Shown piece after piece: positions 44,301-54,540 of a stretch of DNA of 64,000 bases. The notes beneath the pieces are model-generated. The model had not been told where the DNA came from, did not search any database, and saw only the letters and a list, made by a program, of their open reading frames with translations. Positions within the stretch are counted from its first letter, which is position 1; each line of letters starts with the position of its first letter. Source of the stretch: Pelagomonas calceolata. Its lineage: Eukaryota; Sar; Pelagophyceae; Pelagomonadales; Pelagomonadaceae. The position numbers and the translations under genes are program-made. The DNA is taken from the NCBI GenBank assembly GCA_918797485.1, contig CAKKNE010000004.1, positions 124,001-188,000 of the forward strand. The letters run 5' to 3'.

Positions 44301-47300
44301 CGCTGGCGCTGCAGTGCCTCGTGCGGCGGGCCTTCGCGTTCAAGGTCGCGCGGTCGCCGCGGCGGGACCGGCGCGCACGCCTGACGTTCGCCCGCGGGGC
44401 CGTGGCCGTGCTGGCCCACGAGAAGGCCGTGCGCGACGAGTGGCAGCGGCACACCGTCGCGCGCGTCGGAAGATTGCGGGCCTACGTCGGCGCGCGGACG
44501 ATTCAAGGATTAGCCCGGCGCGTTGCAGCGAAATCAGAGGTCGCGCGGCGGCGGGTCCAGGCGTGGAATGACTTGGTCCAGGCCGAGGACGACGAGCGGC
44601 GCGAGGCGATCGCGGCGGCGGAGGCTCGGCGAGAAGCCGCAGAGAGCGCGGCGGCGCTCGCCGAGGCGCGCGCCGCCGAGGTCCGCGCCGAGGCCGAGGC
44701 GCAGGCGCTCGCCGCCGAGGAGAAGGCGCGGGCCCGCGCGGCTGAGATCGAGGAGAAGTGCCGAGCCGCTGCTGAAGAGAAGCGGAAGGAACGGGAGGCG
44801 CGCATCGAGGCCGCGGCGCTTGCCGCGACGGAGCGGCTCGCGGCCCTCAGAGTGGAGGAGGAGAACGCCAGAGAAGCCGCCGAGGCCGAGTTCGAGGCGC
44901 GCCGCGCGGCCGAAGAACAGGCGGCGGAGCAGGCCGCGGCGCAGAGGCTCCAGGACCTGAAGGACGCGGAGGAGGCGGCGGCTCAGCGCGTTGCCGAGGC
45001 TGAAGAGGAGGCTAGAGAACGCGTCGCGGCCGAAGCTGAAAAGGTACGCCTCGAAGACGAGCGCCGGCGCGCGGAGGCTGCCGCGGAGTTACGGGCGACC
45101 GAAGCCGCCGCGACCGCGCGCATCGAAGAATTGCGCGCTGCCGAGCAAGCAGCCCGTGATAGGGACACCGAACTAGCGTCGGCGCGAGCCGCCCAGGAGC
45201 AGCGGGCGCGCGAGGAGGCCACTGAGAAGCTGCGGCGCGCCGAGGCCGCCGCGGCCGCCCGGCTCGAGGAGCTCAGAGAAGCAGAAGCGGCGGCGCAAGA
45301 GCGCGCGGCGTCGGCGGCGGCGCAACGGAAGTCCGAGGAGCAAGCCGAGTCTCAGCGGCGCGCTGCCGAGCTCCAAGCTGCCGAAGAAGCCGCCCAGAAA
45401 CGTCTCGACGCGTTGGAGAAAGCTGAGGCCGAGGCGCGCCTACGTATCGAGCAGGAGGGTGCGAAACGAGCAGCAGAGGCCCTAGAAGCGCGCGATGAGG
45501 CTCGCGCCGAGCGCCTGCGCGCCGACGAGGCGGCGGCCGAGCGGCTCGCGGAACTCATCGCGGCCGAGGAGGGCGCGCGCGAGCGCATCGAAAAAGAAGC
45601 TGAACGGTGCCTGGGCGAGGAGGCAGCTGCGCGCGACGAGGCCGCCGCGGAGATCCGGGCCGCTTCCGAAGATGCCGCGGCGCGGCTCGAGAAGTTACGC
45701 AAGGCCGAGGCAGCTTCAGATGATGCGGCGACGGAGAAACTCAGGCAGGCCGAGGCCGCCGCGGCCGCACGGATCGAGGAGTTAAAAGAAGCTGAAGCTG
45801 CGGCGCGCGAGCGCGCCGCGGCTCACGCGGCGCAACGGGCGGCTGACGAGGAGGCCGAGTCTCAGCGCCGCGCGGCCGAGTTACGGGCCGCGGAAGAGGC
45901 ATCCCAGAAGCGACTCGAGGCTTTGGAGAGAGCCGAGGAGGCGGCACGCTTGCGCATCGAGGAGGAAGGTGCAAATCGCGCTGCGGAGCTCGAGGCGCTG
46001 CGGGCGGAGGCCGCGCGCGAACAAGCGGCGGCCGCTGAGGCCCTGGCGACGCGCCAGCGCGAAGCCTTGCGAGAACAAGCGGCGGCCGCGGAAGCGCGCG
46101 AACGACACGCCGCGGCGCGCGAGAAGGCCGCTTCTCAGGCGACGTGCCCCCAGGCGGAGGTCGTCGAGGTTGCCGTGTCGCGCGCGGCGGCGGCGCCGAC
46201 GCAGCCGGCGCCCAAGAAGCGGGCCGATGTCGAGGCCCGCGCCAAGGCAACGGCCGAGGCCGTCGCCAGAGCGCAGCGCGCGGCGGCCGAGGCGACGGCG
46301 GCGCGCGAGCGCGTGGCCGCGGAGACTGCCGCGCGCGAGCAGGAGGCGGCGCGCGTCGCGGCCGAGCGGCGCCGCGCGGAGGAAGCTGCGCGCGTCGAGG
46401 CGCAAGCACGCGAAAGGCGCGCCCGCGTCGACGCGGCCAAGGAGGCGCGGCGCCGAGCCGACAGTGCTGCCCGCGCCGCGGCCGAGGCGCGAGCGCGCGC
46501 GGCGCGGTCGGCGGCCGAAGCGGAAACAAGGAGATTGCGGAGTGCCGAGCAGAAATTAGCTGAGAGTTCGCAAGCGTCGGAGGCGCGCCGCGCGGCCCGG
46601 CGTGAGGAAGCCAGGTTGACTGCGCGGCTCCAGACATCTCGTAGTGCGATCGTCGCCGAGGAGGCAATGGCGGCCGCCCGATTAGCCGCGCGGCGCGCGT
46701 CCGACGCCGCACAGCGCGGTGCCGATGCGATGCGCGAGACCCAAGCGCTGGAGTCTATTTCCTCGGCGCAAGCCGAAGCGAAGAGAATTGCGGACGCCGA
46801 GGAGGCGCGGTTGATGGAGGAGCTTGATAGAAAGAGATCTGAGGCCGAGGCCGAGGCGCAACGCATGAAGCTCGAAGTCGCTCGAAAGCGTGCTGAGGCC
46901 GAAGCGGAAGCACGACGCGTTCAGGCGGAGCTCGATGCGACAAAGCGAGCGGCCGATGAGGAAAAGGCGCAGCTAGAAGCCAAACTCGCGGAAGCGCGCC
47001 GAGCCGCTGACACCGAATCACAACGCTTGGTCGACTCGCGCCGCGAGAGCGCCCGGGCTAGGGCGGCGGAGGCGCGCGCCGCGGCTGACGCACTCGAGGC
47101 CGAGGGCCGAGCGAAGCGCCGCGCCGAGCAGGCCGCGGCGGCTGAGCGCGCGGCATCAGAGAAGCGCGCGCTCGCGGAACGCCGGGCGGAGGAGGAGCAG
47201 GCCGCCGCGGAACGACGCGCCGCCGACGCGCGCCGGCGGGCGGAGGCTCAAGCCGCCGCGGAGAAGCGAGCGCTCGAAGCCCGGAAAGCCCAGCGCCGCG

Positions 47301-48937
47301 CCGCCGAAGCCGAGGAGGAGCGCCGCGCCGCCGAGGAACGCGAGCGCCGGGCCGCCGAGGAACGCGCTGTCGAAGCACGATTAGCCGCCGAGCGCCGGGT
47401 CGCCGAGCGCAAGGCCCAAGAAGAATCCGACAGAAAGGCCGCCGCGGCAGCAGCGCAGAAGCTTGCGACGCGCCGCGCTCGCGAGGCCGCTCGCGGCGCC
47501 GAGGTCGTCGAGGTGGCCGTGGCGCGCAAAGCTAGCGTGCCTACGCAACCGGCTCCCAAGAGGCGATCGCCTATGAAGAAGTCGCCGCCGAAACGCCGCC
47601 AGTCGCTGGGCCGCGACCGCGACCTGCCACCGCCGTCGCCGCCGCCCGCCACGCGGAAGAGTGCGAAGAAGTCGCCACCGAAGCGCCGCCAGTCGCTGGG
47701 CCGCGACCTCCCGCCGCCGCCGCCGCCGCCGCCGGCACGCTCGGACCGCTCGCCGCTGTCGCCCTCGAACCGGCGGCGCTCGAAGAAGACGCCTCAGAAG
47801 GTGACGACGGCGACCCAGATGACGCCGCAACCTCCTGTCGCGCAGCGCTCCATCTCCTTCGAAAGTCCGCTGCCGACGGCCGACGCGCCGAGCGTGCGCC
47901 CGACGCCGCGGGCCTACCCGCCGCCGACGCCCGACTCGCGCGTTCACAAGGAGGCCATGCGGCGCCGGAGATTATCGGCAGCGACGCCGCCGCAGCGGAC
48001 ACGCAAGGTCTTCGACGCCTTTGACTTGACCGAAGAATCAGCCGCTAGAATGATTCAGAGTAGATGGAGGTGTCATGATGCATGCTGGCAGTTCTTCCTC
48101 GGGTTGGGCGCCGCCGTCGAAATCCAGCGGAGATTTCGAGGAATATTGGCGCGGTCGCCGTCGCGGTCGCCGGTGCGGCGCGGCGCGTCGCTGTCGCCGC
48201 TCCGGATCGCGCGCACCGTGTCTGCACCAGCTGCTGTCCAACAAAGCACGGTCGTCGTCGCCGTCGTGTTCCCGAACGAGGGCGTCCTCATCACGTGCCA
48301 GGCGCTGGTGCGGGGCCGCCGCGTGCGCGCGGCGTCCTACCGCCGGTCGCCGCCGCTCTGGTCCGTGCGCAAGCGCGCCGACGCTGCTGCGAAGAAAGCG
48401 ACTCCGTCTGCCACTCTGGGTGCGCGCTGCCGCAAGGCCTTGGCGCTCGTCGAATCCGGGGCACGACTGGAGGACGTGCGCGGCGCCTGCGCCGCGTTGG
48501 AATCTTCCACCCGGCTCTCGCCGTCGTGCTGTGAGGCGTTGGCGGCTTCTGATGGTGCCATAGCGGCCCTTCTTAAATTGGCACGCGCGTGCAACAGATC
48601 TCGACCGCACGTCGACCTCCTGACGCTTATGCTACGAACTTTAGCGAACGTTTCTGAAAGGTCGCCGACTTTGGCGTGCCGCGTCGCCGAGACGGAGCCC
48701 TGCGTCGACGTATTATTAGATCTGGTCCAAGTGTTCCGCGACCGGCCGGTGCCGTTTGGAATCGCCACCGGCCTGCTGACAACTTTGGCCGCGGCCGACA
48801 TCGGAGCCAGGAACGCGTGTGCGTCTCCTGCGGCCACCAAGCGATTGGCGTCTGTGGCAGCTCTGCTCAAGCTCCGCGACCATCACGCTCAGGGCGCAGC
48901 GCTGGCGGCTTTCCGCCGGACGCTCGCGACCGCGTGA
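41354..48937 (+). CDS. ASPM: ASPM/abnormal spindle protein with giant Ala/Glu/Arg coiled coil, 2 exons, 2,463 aa
   Basis: Exons 41354-41806 and 41999-48937 join in phase 0. In order: an ASH-type immunoglobulin domain (residues about 25-135, FQSPATIDFGEQHPDKEAVKTLVLSC); the ASPM helical and calponin-homology region (about 160-500, with IDLKFIQTPLHDYDWRVRDFGRDLRDGVRLARAVD and LPKLHNVSAVIEALQALG); a Pro/Ala linker; IQ-type motifs (about 805-1000); then about 1,000 residues of charged coiled coil; a basic Pro-rich part with KKSPPKRRQSLGRD twice; more IQ motifs (AARMIQSRWRCHDACW; ITCQALVRGRRVRA); and the C-terminal ARM-like domain (RSRPHVDLLTLMLRTLANVSE ... VDVLLDLVQVFRDRP). ASPM focuses spindle poles with calmodulin and katanin. 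The long coil is not usual for the family. The intron ends with an introner terminus, while its GTACGA donor is host sequence. Confidence 0.9.
41861..41998. mobile_element. introner element, inverted, inside the ASPM intron
   Basis: It reads CCGTGTGGAAATCAACCAGT at the left and GAAATTTGATTCCCACACAG at the right, i.e. reversed relative to the element at 12105, and carries ATCGCGTCGATGGCGTACG inside. The right terminus is the 3' splice site. The left end has one changed base, no 8-bp duplication remains, and the donor used lies 54 bp upstream in host sequence (41807). Confidence 0.8.
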
Positions 48938-48985
48938 ACCACACCTTACGATTAAGTTACCCTCTCCTTGATTAGATATGTACAC

Positions 48986-50728
48986 TTAGTCAATACACGG
49001 CAGCTCGTCGAGGCCCGCGTGCACCGGCAAGGGGAAAAATATGCGTATTTTGGCGAGCCAACCGCTTGGTGGCGGTAGTAGGACCGGCTCGTCGTCCGCA
49101 CAAGCCTTCCAGAAATACGCGCCCGCGGCGCGGATACGGCAGCTCCGTCCGCCACGCCCGTTCTCGGAGAGTCGCACCGTGGACTCCACAGCTTCTTGGC
49201 GCCAAGCTTCGTCGCCGACGGTCCCGGGCAGCTTGTCGTACTCAATAACGAACGGTTCTGACGATGCCGCACGCGCCTCTGCCAGAACGCGTCGTAACTC
49301 GAGCGCGGGGACTGTGTATGGGCTGAACGGATGCGGCAGGGACTCTCTGAACCTTTGGCCGAGCACTATCATAACCGTAGGCATGAATTGAATCGCGGCG
49401 TGTCCCGCCCCCTCCAGGAGCTCGACGGCGCGTGGCGGCAGTAGTTCCGAGGTTTCACCCGGATACAAGTTGTTGATGTAAGAACTGGTGCTTCGTGTCA
49501 CGCGGACGATGTTCGGCGTGGCCATTGGCATGAACAGATGGTTGCTGCCGCCGTGAGCGCGAATCTGCGAGAACGGCGACGTTGCGCTGATGTCCATTAA
49601 TCCTAGTGGCAACGCGGCGAAGACGTAGAAGAGAACCAGTGCGAGCAATGCGGCATTGCCGGTTTTCCGAAGGCGTCCCGTATTTTTGCGGAAAGGCTCT
49701 GCCCGCGCGAGGTCGAGCGTCACCGCACGGACGCCCAACAGACACAACGCCGTCACCGCGGGCAGGGCCCAGTCGACCACGCCGGGAGGTGTGTTGCCGT
49801 CGAATGTCGTCGATGCGGCCACGACCGCGATGGCAGCTAGCCGCGCAACGAACCCACCGAGCGTCAAGGGCATTGATAGCACCTCTTGAATCGCGGCGCT
49901 CCAGGCCTCGGGCAGCGCGAAGAACATGCGTACCATACAAAACGCGCCGAAGGCCGGAACTGCGTTCGGGGCCGGCGTGATGGCGATCGTGAAGTGCAGA
50001 ATGGCCGCGAGGACGACGCCGACGCGCCGCGCCCGGTGCACCGGTATAAGGAGACACGTTCCGAGTAGGAGCTCGCCCCCGGCCGTGAGGCGCGGCGCGG
50101 ATCGGATGGCCAATTGAACCAATCGCGTTGGCATGGAAGGCGCCATTCCGAATAGAGACGACATGTAAATACAAGCGCACGACACTTTCGGGCTGAGGAA
50201 CGCCGTGTTCATCTTCCAGAAACCGGATCCAAAGTAAAAGAGACCTACAACAGTCCGGACCGGGCCCGCGCTCTGGCGGATCGCGTCGCGGTCGGGTGCC
50301 GTGATCGCGTTGATAACGAACGCCAGGTCTGCTAGCGTCGCCCAATAATTGCTCTCCCAGATGGCCGGCGCTTGCGCGAAGTACATGGCGCTTCTGGCGA
50401 GGAATGCGGCGGCGAACGTCCACGCGTTCGGCACGAGGAACGCGAGGGCGAAGGCCGCGAGTTGTGGGTACACAAACGTCGCAAAGCCGCCCTGTGGAAT
50501 CAGAAATTGGTCGTGGAAGAGTAAGAGCACCTCCACGAGCACCCACAACCGCATGTACGTCTTCAGGTGCGCCGCGTCGTCCAGACACGTCGATTGCACG
50601 CGGTTTCGGAGCGACGGCGGGCACTTAATACCTAATTTTCTCGGCGTCACCGGCTTGAATAACTTGATGGCTGGCGAGCCTAGGCTGTCGTCGTCGCGGT
50701 TTACGGCCGACGTCGGCGTTTCCTTCAT
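48986..50728 (-). CDS. HTTM/vitamin-K-carboxylase-like multi-pass membrane protein
   Basis: The gene encodes 580 residues from the ATG of MKETPTSAVNRDDDS. It has about ten hydrophobic segments, for example LRLWVLVEVLLLFHDQF-like, LAAFALAFLVPNAWTFAAAFLA, VRTVVGLFYFGSGFWKMNTAFL, VGVVLAAILHFTIAITPAP and GNAALLALVLFYVFAALPLGL. The motif FYFGSGFWKMN and the paired histidine-containing helix resemble the HTTM domain of vitamin-K-dependent gamma-carboxylases and related bacterial membrane proteins. A C-terminal soluble part of about 150 residues follows. Enzymatic activity is not claimed; the catalytic lysine region of true carboxylases was not identified. Convergent with ASPM, with 48 bp between stops. 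Confidence 0.55.
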   Translation of the reverse strand: MKETPTSAVNRDDDSLGSPAIKLFKPVTPRKLGIKCPPSLRNRVQSTCLDDAAHLKTYMRLWVLVEVLLLFHDQFLIPQGGFATFVYPQLAAFALAFLVPNAWTFAAAFLARSAMYFAQAPAIWESNYWATLADLAFVINAITAPDRDAIRQSAGPVRTVVGLFYFGSGFWKMNTAFLSPKVSCACIYMSSLFGMAPSMPTRLVQLAIRSAPRLTAGGELLLGTCLLIPVHRARRVGVVLAAILHFTIAITPAPNAVPAFGAFCMVRMFFALPEAWSAAIQEVLSMPLTLGGFVARLAAIAVVAASTTFDGNTPPGVVDWALPAVTALCLLGVRAVTLDLARAEPFRKNTGRLRKTGNAALLALVLFYVFAALPLGLMDISATSPFSQIRAHGGSNHLFMPMATPNIVRVTRSTSSYINNLYPGETSELLPPRAVELLEGAGHAAIQFMPTVMIVLGQRFRESLPHPFSPYTVPALELRRVLAEARAASSEPFVIEYDKLPGTVGDEAWRQEAVESTVRLSENGRGGRSCRIRAAGAYFWKACADDEPVLLPPPSGWLAKIRIFFPLPVHAGLDELPCID

Positions 50729-51164
50729 TCTATATGTGTCGCGTCGTAGCAATTGGACCGCTTAAGTACTCTCTCTTTGGGCTCGTTTGCGCGCGCCGGG
50801 CCTGCTCGTTTGCGGGCGGCCGCGCCTGGCTCCCTATCAATTGATCTAAGGAGAAAATATTTAGGAAATTTATTAAGCAGAGTTCTCCCGATCGGGCGTG
50901 GCTCCGCGCGGGACCAGTCGTGTTTTCAAGAAGCTAAGATGAGTAGCTCGCCGCAACCGGTCGCCTATCGTGGACCAAGTGACTCCCGGAAGAGCAAGCC
51001 AACCTAGCGTATTGTAAGACACTAGCGACCGAATCGACGAATCGAGACAGGCTGCACAAGGGGTAAAATTAGAAGCCCTTGGCTGCACAGCAGTCATCGA
51101 GCAAGTCCTAGCACCGTAACAGATAAGACACTGCAGTTCTACGCCCGACGCCGCCGCCGTGGAG
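50729..51164. other. upstream region of the HTTM-like gene
   Basis: This 436-bp stretch between the HTTM-like start and the telomere array contains one palindrome copy (51003-51026) 275 bp before the HTTM-like ATG. Otherwise nothing was recognised. Confidence 0.45.
51003..51026 (+). promoter_or_regulatory. CTAG palindrome upstream of the HTTM-like gene
   Basis: The copy reads CCTAGCGTAT then TGTAAGACACTAGC. It is 275 bp upstream of the minus-strand ATG and 140 bp before the telomere array. Confidence 0.6.
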
Positions 51165-51298
51165 CCCTAACCCTAACCCTAACCCTAACCCTAACCCTAA
51201 CCCTAACCCTAACCCTAACCCTAACCCTAACCCTAACCCTAACCCTAACCCTAACCCTAACCCTAACCCTAACCCTAACCCTAACCCAACCCTAACCC
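51165..51298 (+). repeat. interstitial telomere array, about 22 CCCTAA units
   Basis: The stretch is a nearly perfect run of CCCTAA with a single shortened unit near its right end. On the plus strand CCCTAA is what a left-hand chromosome end reads going inward, so 51.3 kb onward looks like the start of a chromosome, yet ordinary genes continue to the left. No matching TTAGGG run precedes it, so it is not a simple head-to-head fusion. Confidence 0.97.
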
Positions 51299-51790
51299 GC
51301 TGAAGACTACCCACAACCTCACCGAACACCACCTACAACCTCCATCCTGACATTTAACACTAACATCCAGCCCCAGGGCCCTTCGGGCCCTGGGGCGCAG
51401 GGCCCTTCGGGCCCTGCCCGGGGAGCTAGTAACCCAACCCTAACCCACTAAAGACTACCCATAACCTTACGAAACACTAATCACAACCTCAATCCTGACA
51501 CAAAACACTAACATCCAACCCAAGGGGCTGGAAGGGCCCTTCGGGCCCTTCGGGCCGAACCCTACCCCATGCCACCAGAGACTACCCATAACCTCACGAA
51601 ACACTATTCACAACCTCAATCCTGACACAAAATACTAACATCCAGCCCAAGGGGCTGGAAGGGCCCTTCGGGCCCTTCGGGCCCGAACCCTAACCCTATG
51701 TCCAGCACCGGCCACCAAAGACTACCCATAACCTCACCAAACACTGTTCACAACCTTAATCCTGAGACTGAATACTAACATGCACGATGG
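51299..51790 (+). repeat. subtelomere-like tandem repeat, about 4 units of 128-147 bp
   Basis: Units begin around 51302, 51449, 51577 and 51717 with AAAGACTACCCATAACCT, continue with CAACCTCAATCCTGACAC and CACTAACATCCA, and end in GGGCCCTTCGGGCCC palindromes plus one or two degenerate CCCTAA units. Identity falls in the first and last copies. The mix with telomere units indicates a subtelomeric origin. Confidence 0.9.
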
Positions 51791-51948
51791 ATTGGGAGGC
51801 TCTGCCTGCCAGTGGCAGTGCCAGCCTCCTCGTGAGATTGGCCCAGGCCAGGGCCTGGGCCAGCCTCCTCTGGCTTGATCGTTGGATCAAAACCGAGACC
51901 CCTACTCTCTCGCCGCCGTTGGGTAGAAATCCACGTACCTAGATACTA
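51791..51948. other. gap between subtelomere-like repeat and COG3
   Basis: This 158-bp stretch contains short inverted repeats (GGGAGGCTCTGCCTGCC; GGCCCAGGCCAGGGCCTGGGCC) and is probably the degenerate edge of the repeat block plus the COG3 3' UTR. Confidence 0.4.
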
Positions 51949-54105
51949 TTACTCGCTCGGCATCGGGTCCGGCTCCAGCGCCAACTCGGCGTCCGCGAGC
52001 GCCTCGCGGAACGCCTCGAACTCCGTCGAAGGGACGCGGTCAAACGGCAGCAGCGCGGCGCACATGGCCACGTACGAATCCAGCGTCTTGAGCGCCTTCT
52101 GCCGCGCGGGCCGCAGCAGCGCTCTTCGCGTCGACGCCTGCTCCAAAAAAGCGTGGCACGTGCGCCGCAGCGCCTCGTCCGTCGCCGGCGCGTCGTCCGC
52201 GGCGGCGCGCGCGGCGCCCGCGAGCGCCTCGGGCTGGGCCCAGGGCGCGCCCTTGCACGCGCGCAGTTGCGCCGGCGCCGCGTCTGCCGCGGCGACGCCC
52301 GGCGGCAGCGCGTCCCGCATGCACCGCAGCGCGTCCACGTAGGGCCCGGCGAGCGCCCGGTGCGCGAGCGCGACGACGCGCGCGCACGCACTTCGCAGCG
52401 CGTCCTCGAGTTGTTTCTTCGCGTCGATGGCGCGCGCGTCGTCCAGTTGCTCCGACGCCTGCCGCCGCCCGAAGAGCCGGCCCAGTACGCCCGCGCGCTT
52501 CTCGGGCCGCTTCTTCGCGACAACGCCGGGCCCGAGCCGCGCGCCGAGGGGCGCCACCTTCTCCCGCAGCACCAACAGATGTGCGACCGCGAACAACTGC
52601 AGTTCCAAGGGCGGCGCCTTGAACGCCGCCAGGCGGCGCTGCGCTTCAGATAATTGCGCGACGACGCCGGACACGGCGAGGCGCGCGAGGTCGTCGAAGG
52701 CCGCGCCGTCGACGCGCGCGGCCTTGGCGTCCGTGAGCGCCTTTAGCACGTCGCGCAGCGGCGCGAACCACTGCTTCGGCTTTAAAGCTCTCCGCAGCTC
52801 GTCGTCCGTAATTTGGGACGACGTCGCCGCGCGCACGCGCGCGTGGGCGAGGTCCGCGGCGCGGCGCTGCGCCTCCAAGCGGATCTCCTCGAGCGCCGTC
52901 CCCGTCGCGTCGGCCGCGCCGTGCGCTCGACACGCCGCCACGACGCTCCCGATTTCCCCAAAGTCGTCGAGGCGGCGGACCTGAGAGACGGCCGCGTCGC
53001 GCACCTCGTTCGCGAGCGTCTGCAGCGCCGCGTCGCGCGCATCCGCGGCCGCCTCGGCGAGGCCCGCCTCCGTCGCGAAGATGGTCGAATGGAGCTGGGC
53101 CTCGCGGTCGCACCGCGCGCGGCACGCGCGTGCGCCGTTTTCCAACAATTCGAGGCACGTGCTTTGCTTGAGCGAAGCCTCGACCTCCTGCTGGCACCTC
53201 GGCAGTCGGGAATTCCAGTAGGTCGTCTGGATCGCGTTGAAGGCGTCGGCCGCCGCTTTCTCCACGGACGCGTCGGCGAACGGCCCCCGTAACAGCGCGA
53301 GGAGCCGCGCGAGCTTGGGCGCGCGCTCCAACACCGCGGCGTCGTCGTCACTTGAAGCCGCCCGCTTCAACGCCACGTCCGCCGCCGCACTGATCGTGGC
53401 GCAGACCTGCCGCCGTTTCCGCCTGAGTACGTCCAGCGCGGCGGCCTCGTCGCGGAAGGTCGGTTCGCTTTTCGAAGCGACACGCCGTATTTTCGCGTCG
53501 AGTTGCACGACGCTCGCCACGAAGTCGTCCACCTCGCCCTCGTCGCCGTCGACCGCGACGCTCCCGACGTCGACGGGCTCGAGGTCGAAGAGCGCCTCGT
53601 CGTAGCTTTCCGCCTCCAACACCAGCTTGCGCTGGGCCGCCACGATGGCGTCGCAGGCCGCGGCGACGTCCAAAGCAGCCGCGCGGCTCTTGGCCGCGCC
53701 GCCGCCGATCGCGCGGACGCGCTGCAGGGAGTCGGCGACGGACCGCGCGAAGTCCCGACATCGCGCGCCCTCGTCCTCTAGAATGGCGATGCGTTTCTCC
53801 AGCTCGCGCTCCGCCTCCAAATCCTCGCCTCGCGCTTGCGCGACGGCCGCGTAGTCGATCCTCGCCGCTTGTTGATACGTTGCGGCGAGGCCCACCCTAT
53901 GAGCGTTGACGCGCGCGTCGGCGTCGAAAGGCGCGGCTTGCACGACGGCTCGGAGGCGCGCGGTCGCGGCCTCGACGCGGGTCGCCGCGCCGTCGTAGCG
54001 CGCGGACGGAGCGGGGCGCGGCGGGACCGGCGGCGCCGCTGCGCAGGGCTTGCAGACGACCGCCGTCGGCGGCGGTGGACGGCTCGCATCCCCGGACGTC
54101 GACAT
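51949..54105 (-). CDS. COG3: conserved oligomeric Golgi complex subunit 3 (COG3)
   Basis: This single-exon gene encodes 718 residues, the family's normal size. COG3 is a lobe A subunit of the tether that returns vesicles within the Golgi. The family signs are an N-terminal helical region with YDAALFDLEPVD-like spacing (EAESYDEALFDLEPVDVGSVA), YWNSRLPRCQQEVEASLK in the middle, and LQLFAVAHLLVLREKVAPLGARLGPGV, which corresponds to the conserved 'LFLIKHLLILREQI' block. Helical heptads fill the rest. The alanine bias is high even for this genome. The start is the ATG of MSTSGDASRPPPP. It is divergent from RNase III with a palindrome between. Confidence 0.8.
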   Translation of the reverse strand: MSTSGDASRPPPPTAVVCKPCAAAPPVPPRPAPSARYDGAATRVEAATARLRAVVQAAPFDADARVNAHRVGLAATYQQAARIDYAAVAQARGEDLEAERELEKRIAILEDEGARCRDFARSVADSLQRVRAIGGGAAKSRAAALDVAAACDAIVAAQRKLVLEAESYDEALFDLEPVDVGSVAVDGDEGEVDDFVASVVQLDAKIRRVASKSEPTFRDEAAALDVLRRKRRQVCATISAAADVALKRAASSDDDAAVLERAPKLARLLALLRGPFADASVEKAAADAFNAIQTTYWNSRLPRCQQEVEASLKQSTCLELLENGARACRARCDREAQLHSTIFATEAGLAEAAADARDAALQTLANEVRDAAVSQVRRLDDFGEIGSVVAACRAHGAADATGTALEEIRLEAQRRAADLAHARVRAATSSQITDDELRRALKPKQWFAPLRDVLKALTDAKAARVDGAAFDDLARLAVSGVVAQLSEAQRRLAAFKAPPLELQLFAVAHLLVLREKVAPLGARLGPGVVAKKRPEKRAGVLGRLFGRRQASEQLDDARAIDAKKQLEDALRSACARVVALAHRALAGPYVDALRCMRDALPPGVAAADAAPAQLRACKGAPWAQPEALAGAARAAADDAPATDEALRRTCHAFLEQASTRRALLRPARQKALKTLDSYVAMCAALLPFDRVPSTEFEAFREALADAELALEPDPMPSE

Positions 54106-54540
54106 GAGGCTGCGTCGAGCGGTGTCCGGGGGTTTCAGGGCTTGCTGCGGCGCCGGGCGCGGCGTAGCTGCGGGAGCGCTGGGTCGCTGGGATTTTGAGG
54201 CTAAAATGCAACCTGCTCGACGTCTACTTGCCGCGCAGGCGAGAGAAGCGGTGGCCCTTTTTTTGGTGCTTGCTAGTGTCTTACTGGCCGCTAGCTCTTG
54301 AACGCTTTGTGCTAGCCGTACACGAGCGCGCGTGGCGCCGGCAGTCCTGCTCTCGACACTCTCGACAACGCCTGTAGCGAGCTCAACGATTTTTGGGTCG
54401 ATAGGCCAGCTGTGGCAAGGCTGAGAGCTGCACTGCAGCTTGCGCTGCTGTCATTTGCGTCGCACGTGTCGTCGCATTGGTGAAAATAACGGCCCACTGG
54501 CATCGTCTTCGAAGAAACAACGACGGCGCGGCAACTCCTC
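54106..54540. other. divergent intergenic region, COG3 / RNase III
   Basis: This 435-bp divergent promoter region has a palindrome copy (54271-54295). No other feature was recognised. Confidence 0.5.
54271..54295 (-). promoter_or_regulatory. CTAG palindrome in divergent promoter COG3 / RNase III
   Basis: On the minus strand it reads GCTAGCGGCCAG then TAAGACACTAGCA. It lies 166 bp from the COG3 ATG and 246 bp from the RNase III ATG. Confidence 0.7.

Noticed and set aside
51165-51790. CRISPR array at the tandem repeats
   Set aside because: The units are telomere hexamers and long subtelomere-like repeats without unique spacers, in a eukaryotic context.
52415-52435. GCGTCGATGGCGC inside COG3 as an intron core (also 31846, 25126 and 59045)
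   Set aside because: These matches lie in well-supported coding frames (for example RAIDAKK in COG3) with no nearby splice borders and no frame break.
51949-54105. COG3 gene as an exocyst or other tether subunit
   Set aside because: The LQLFAVAHLLVLREKV block and YWNSRLP segment fit COG3 better than exocyst subunits, which lack them.
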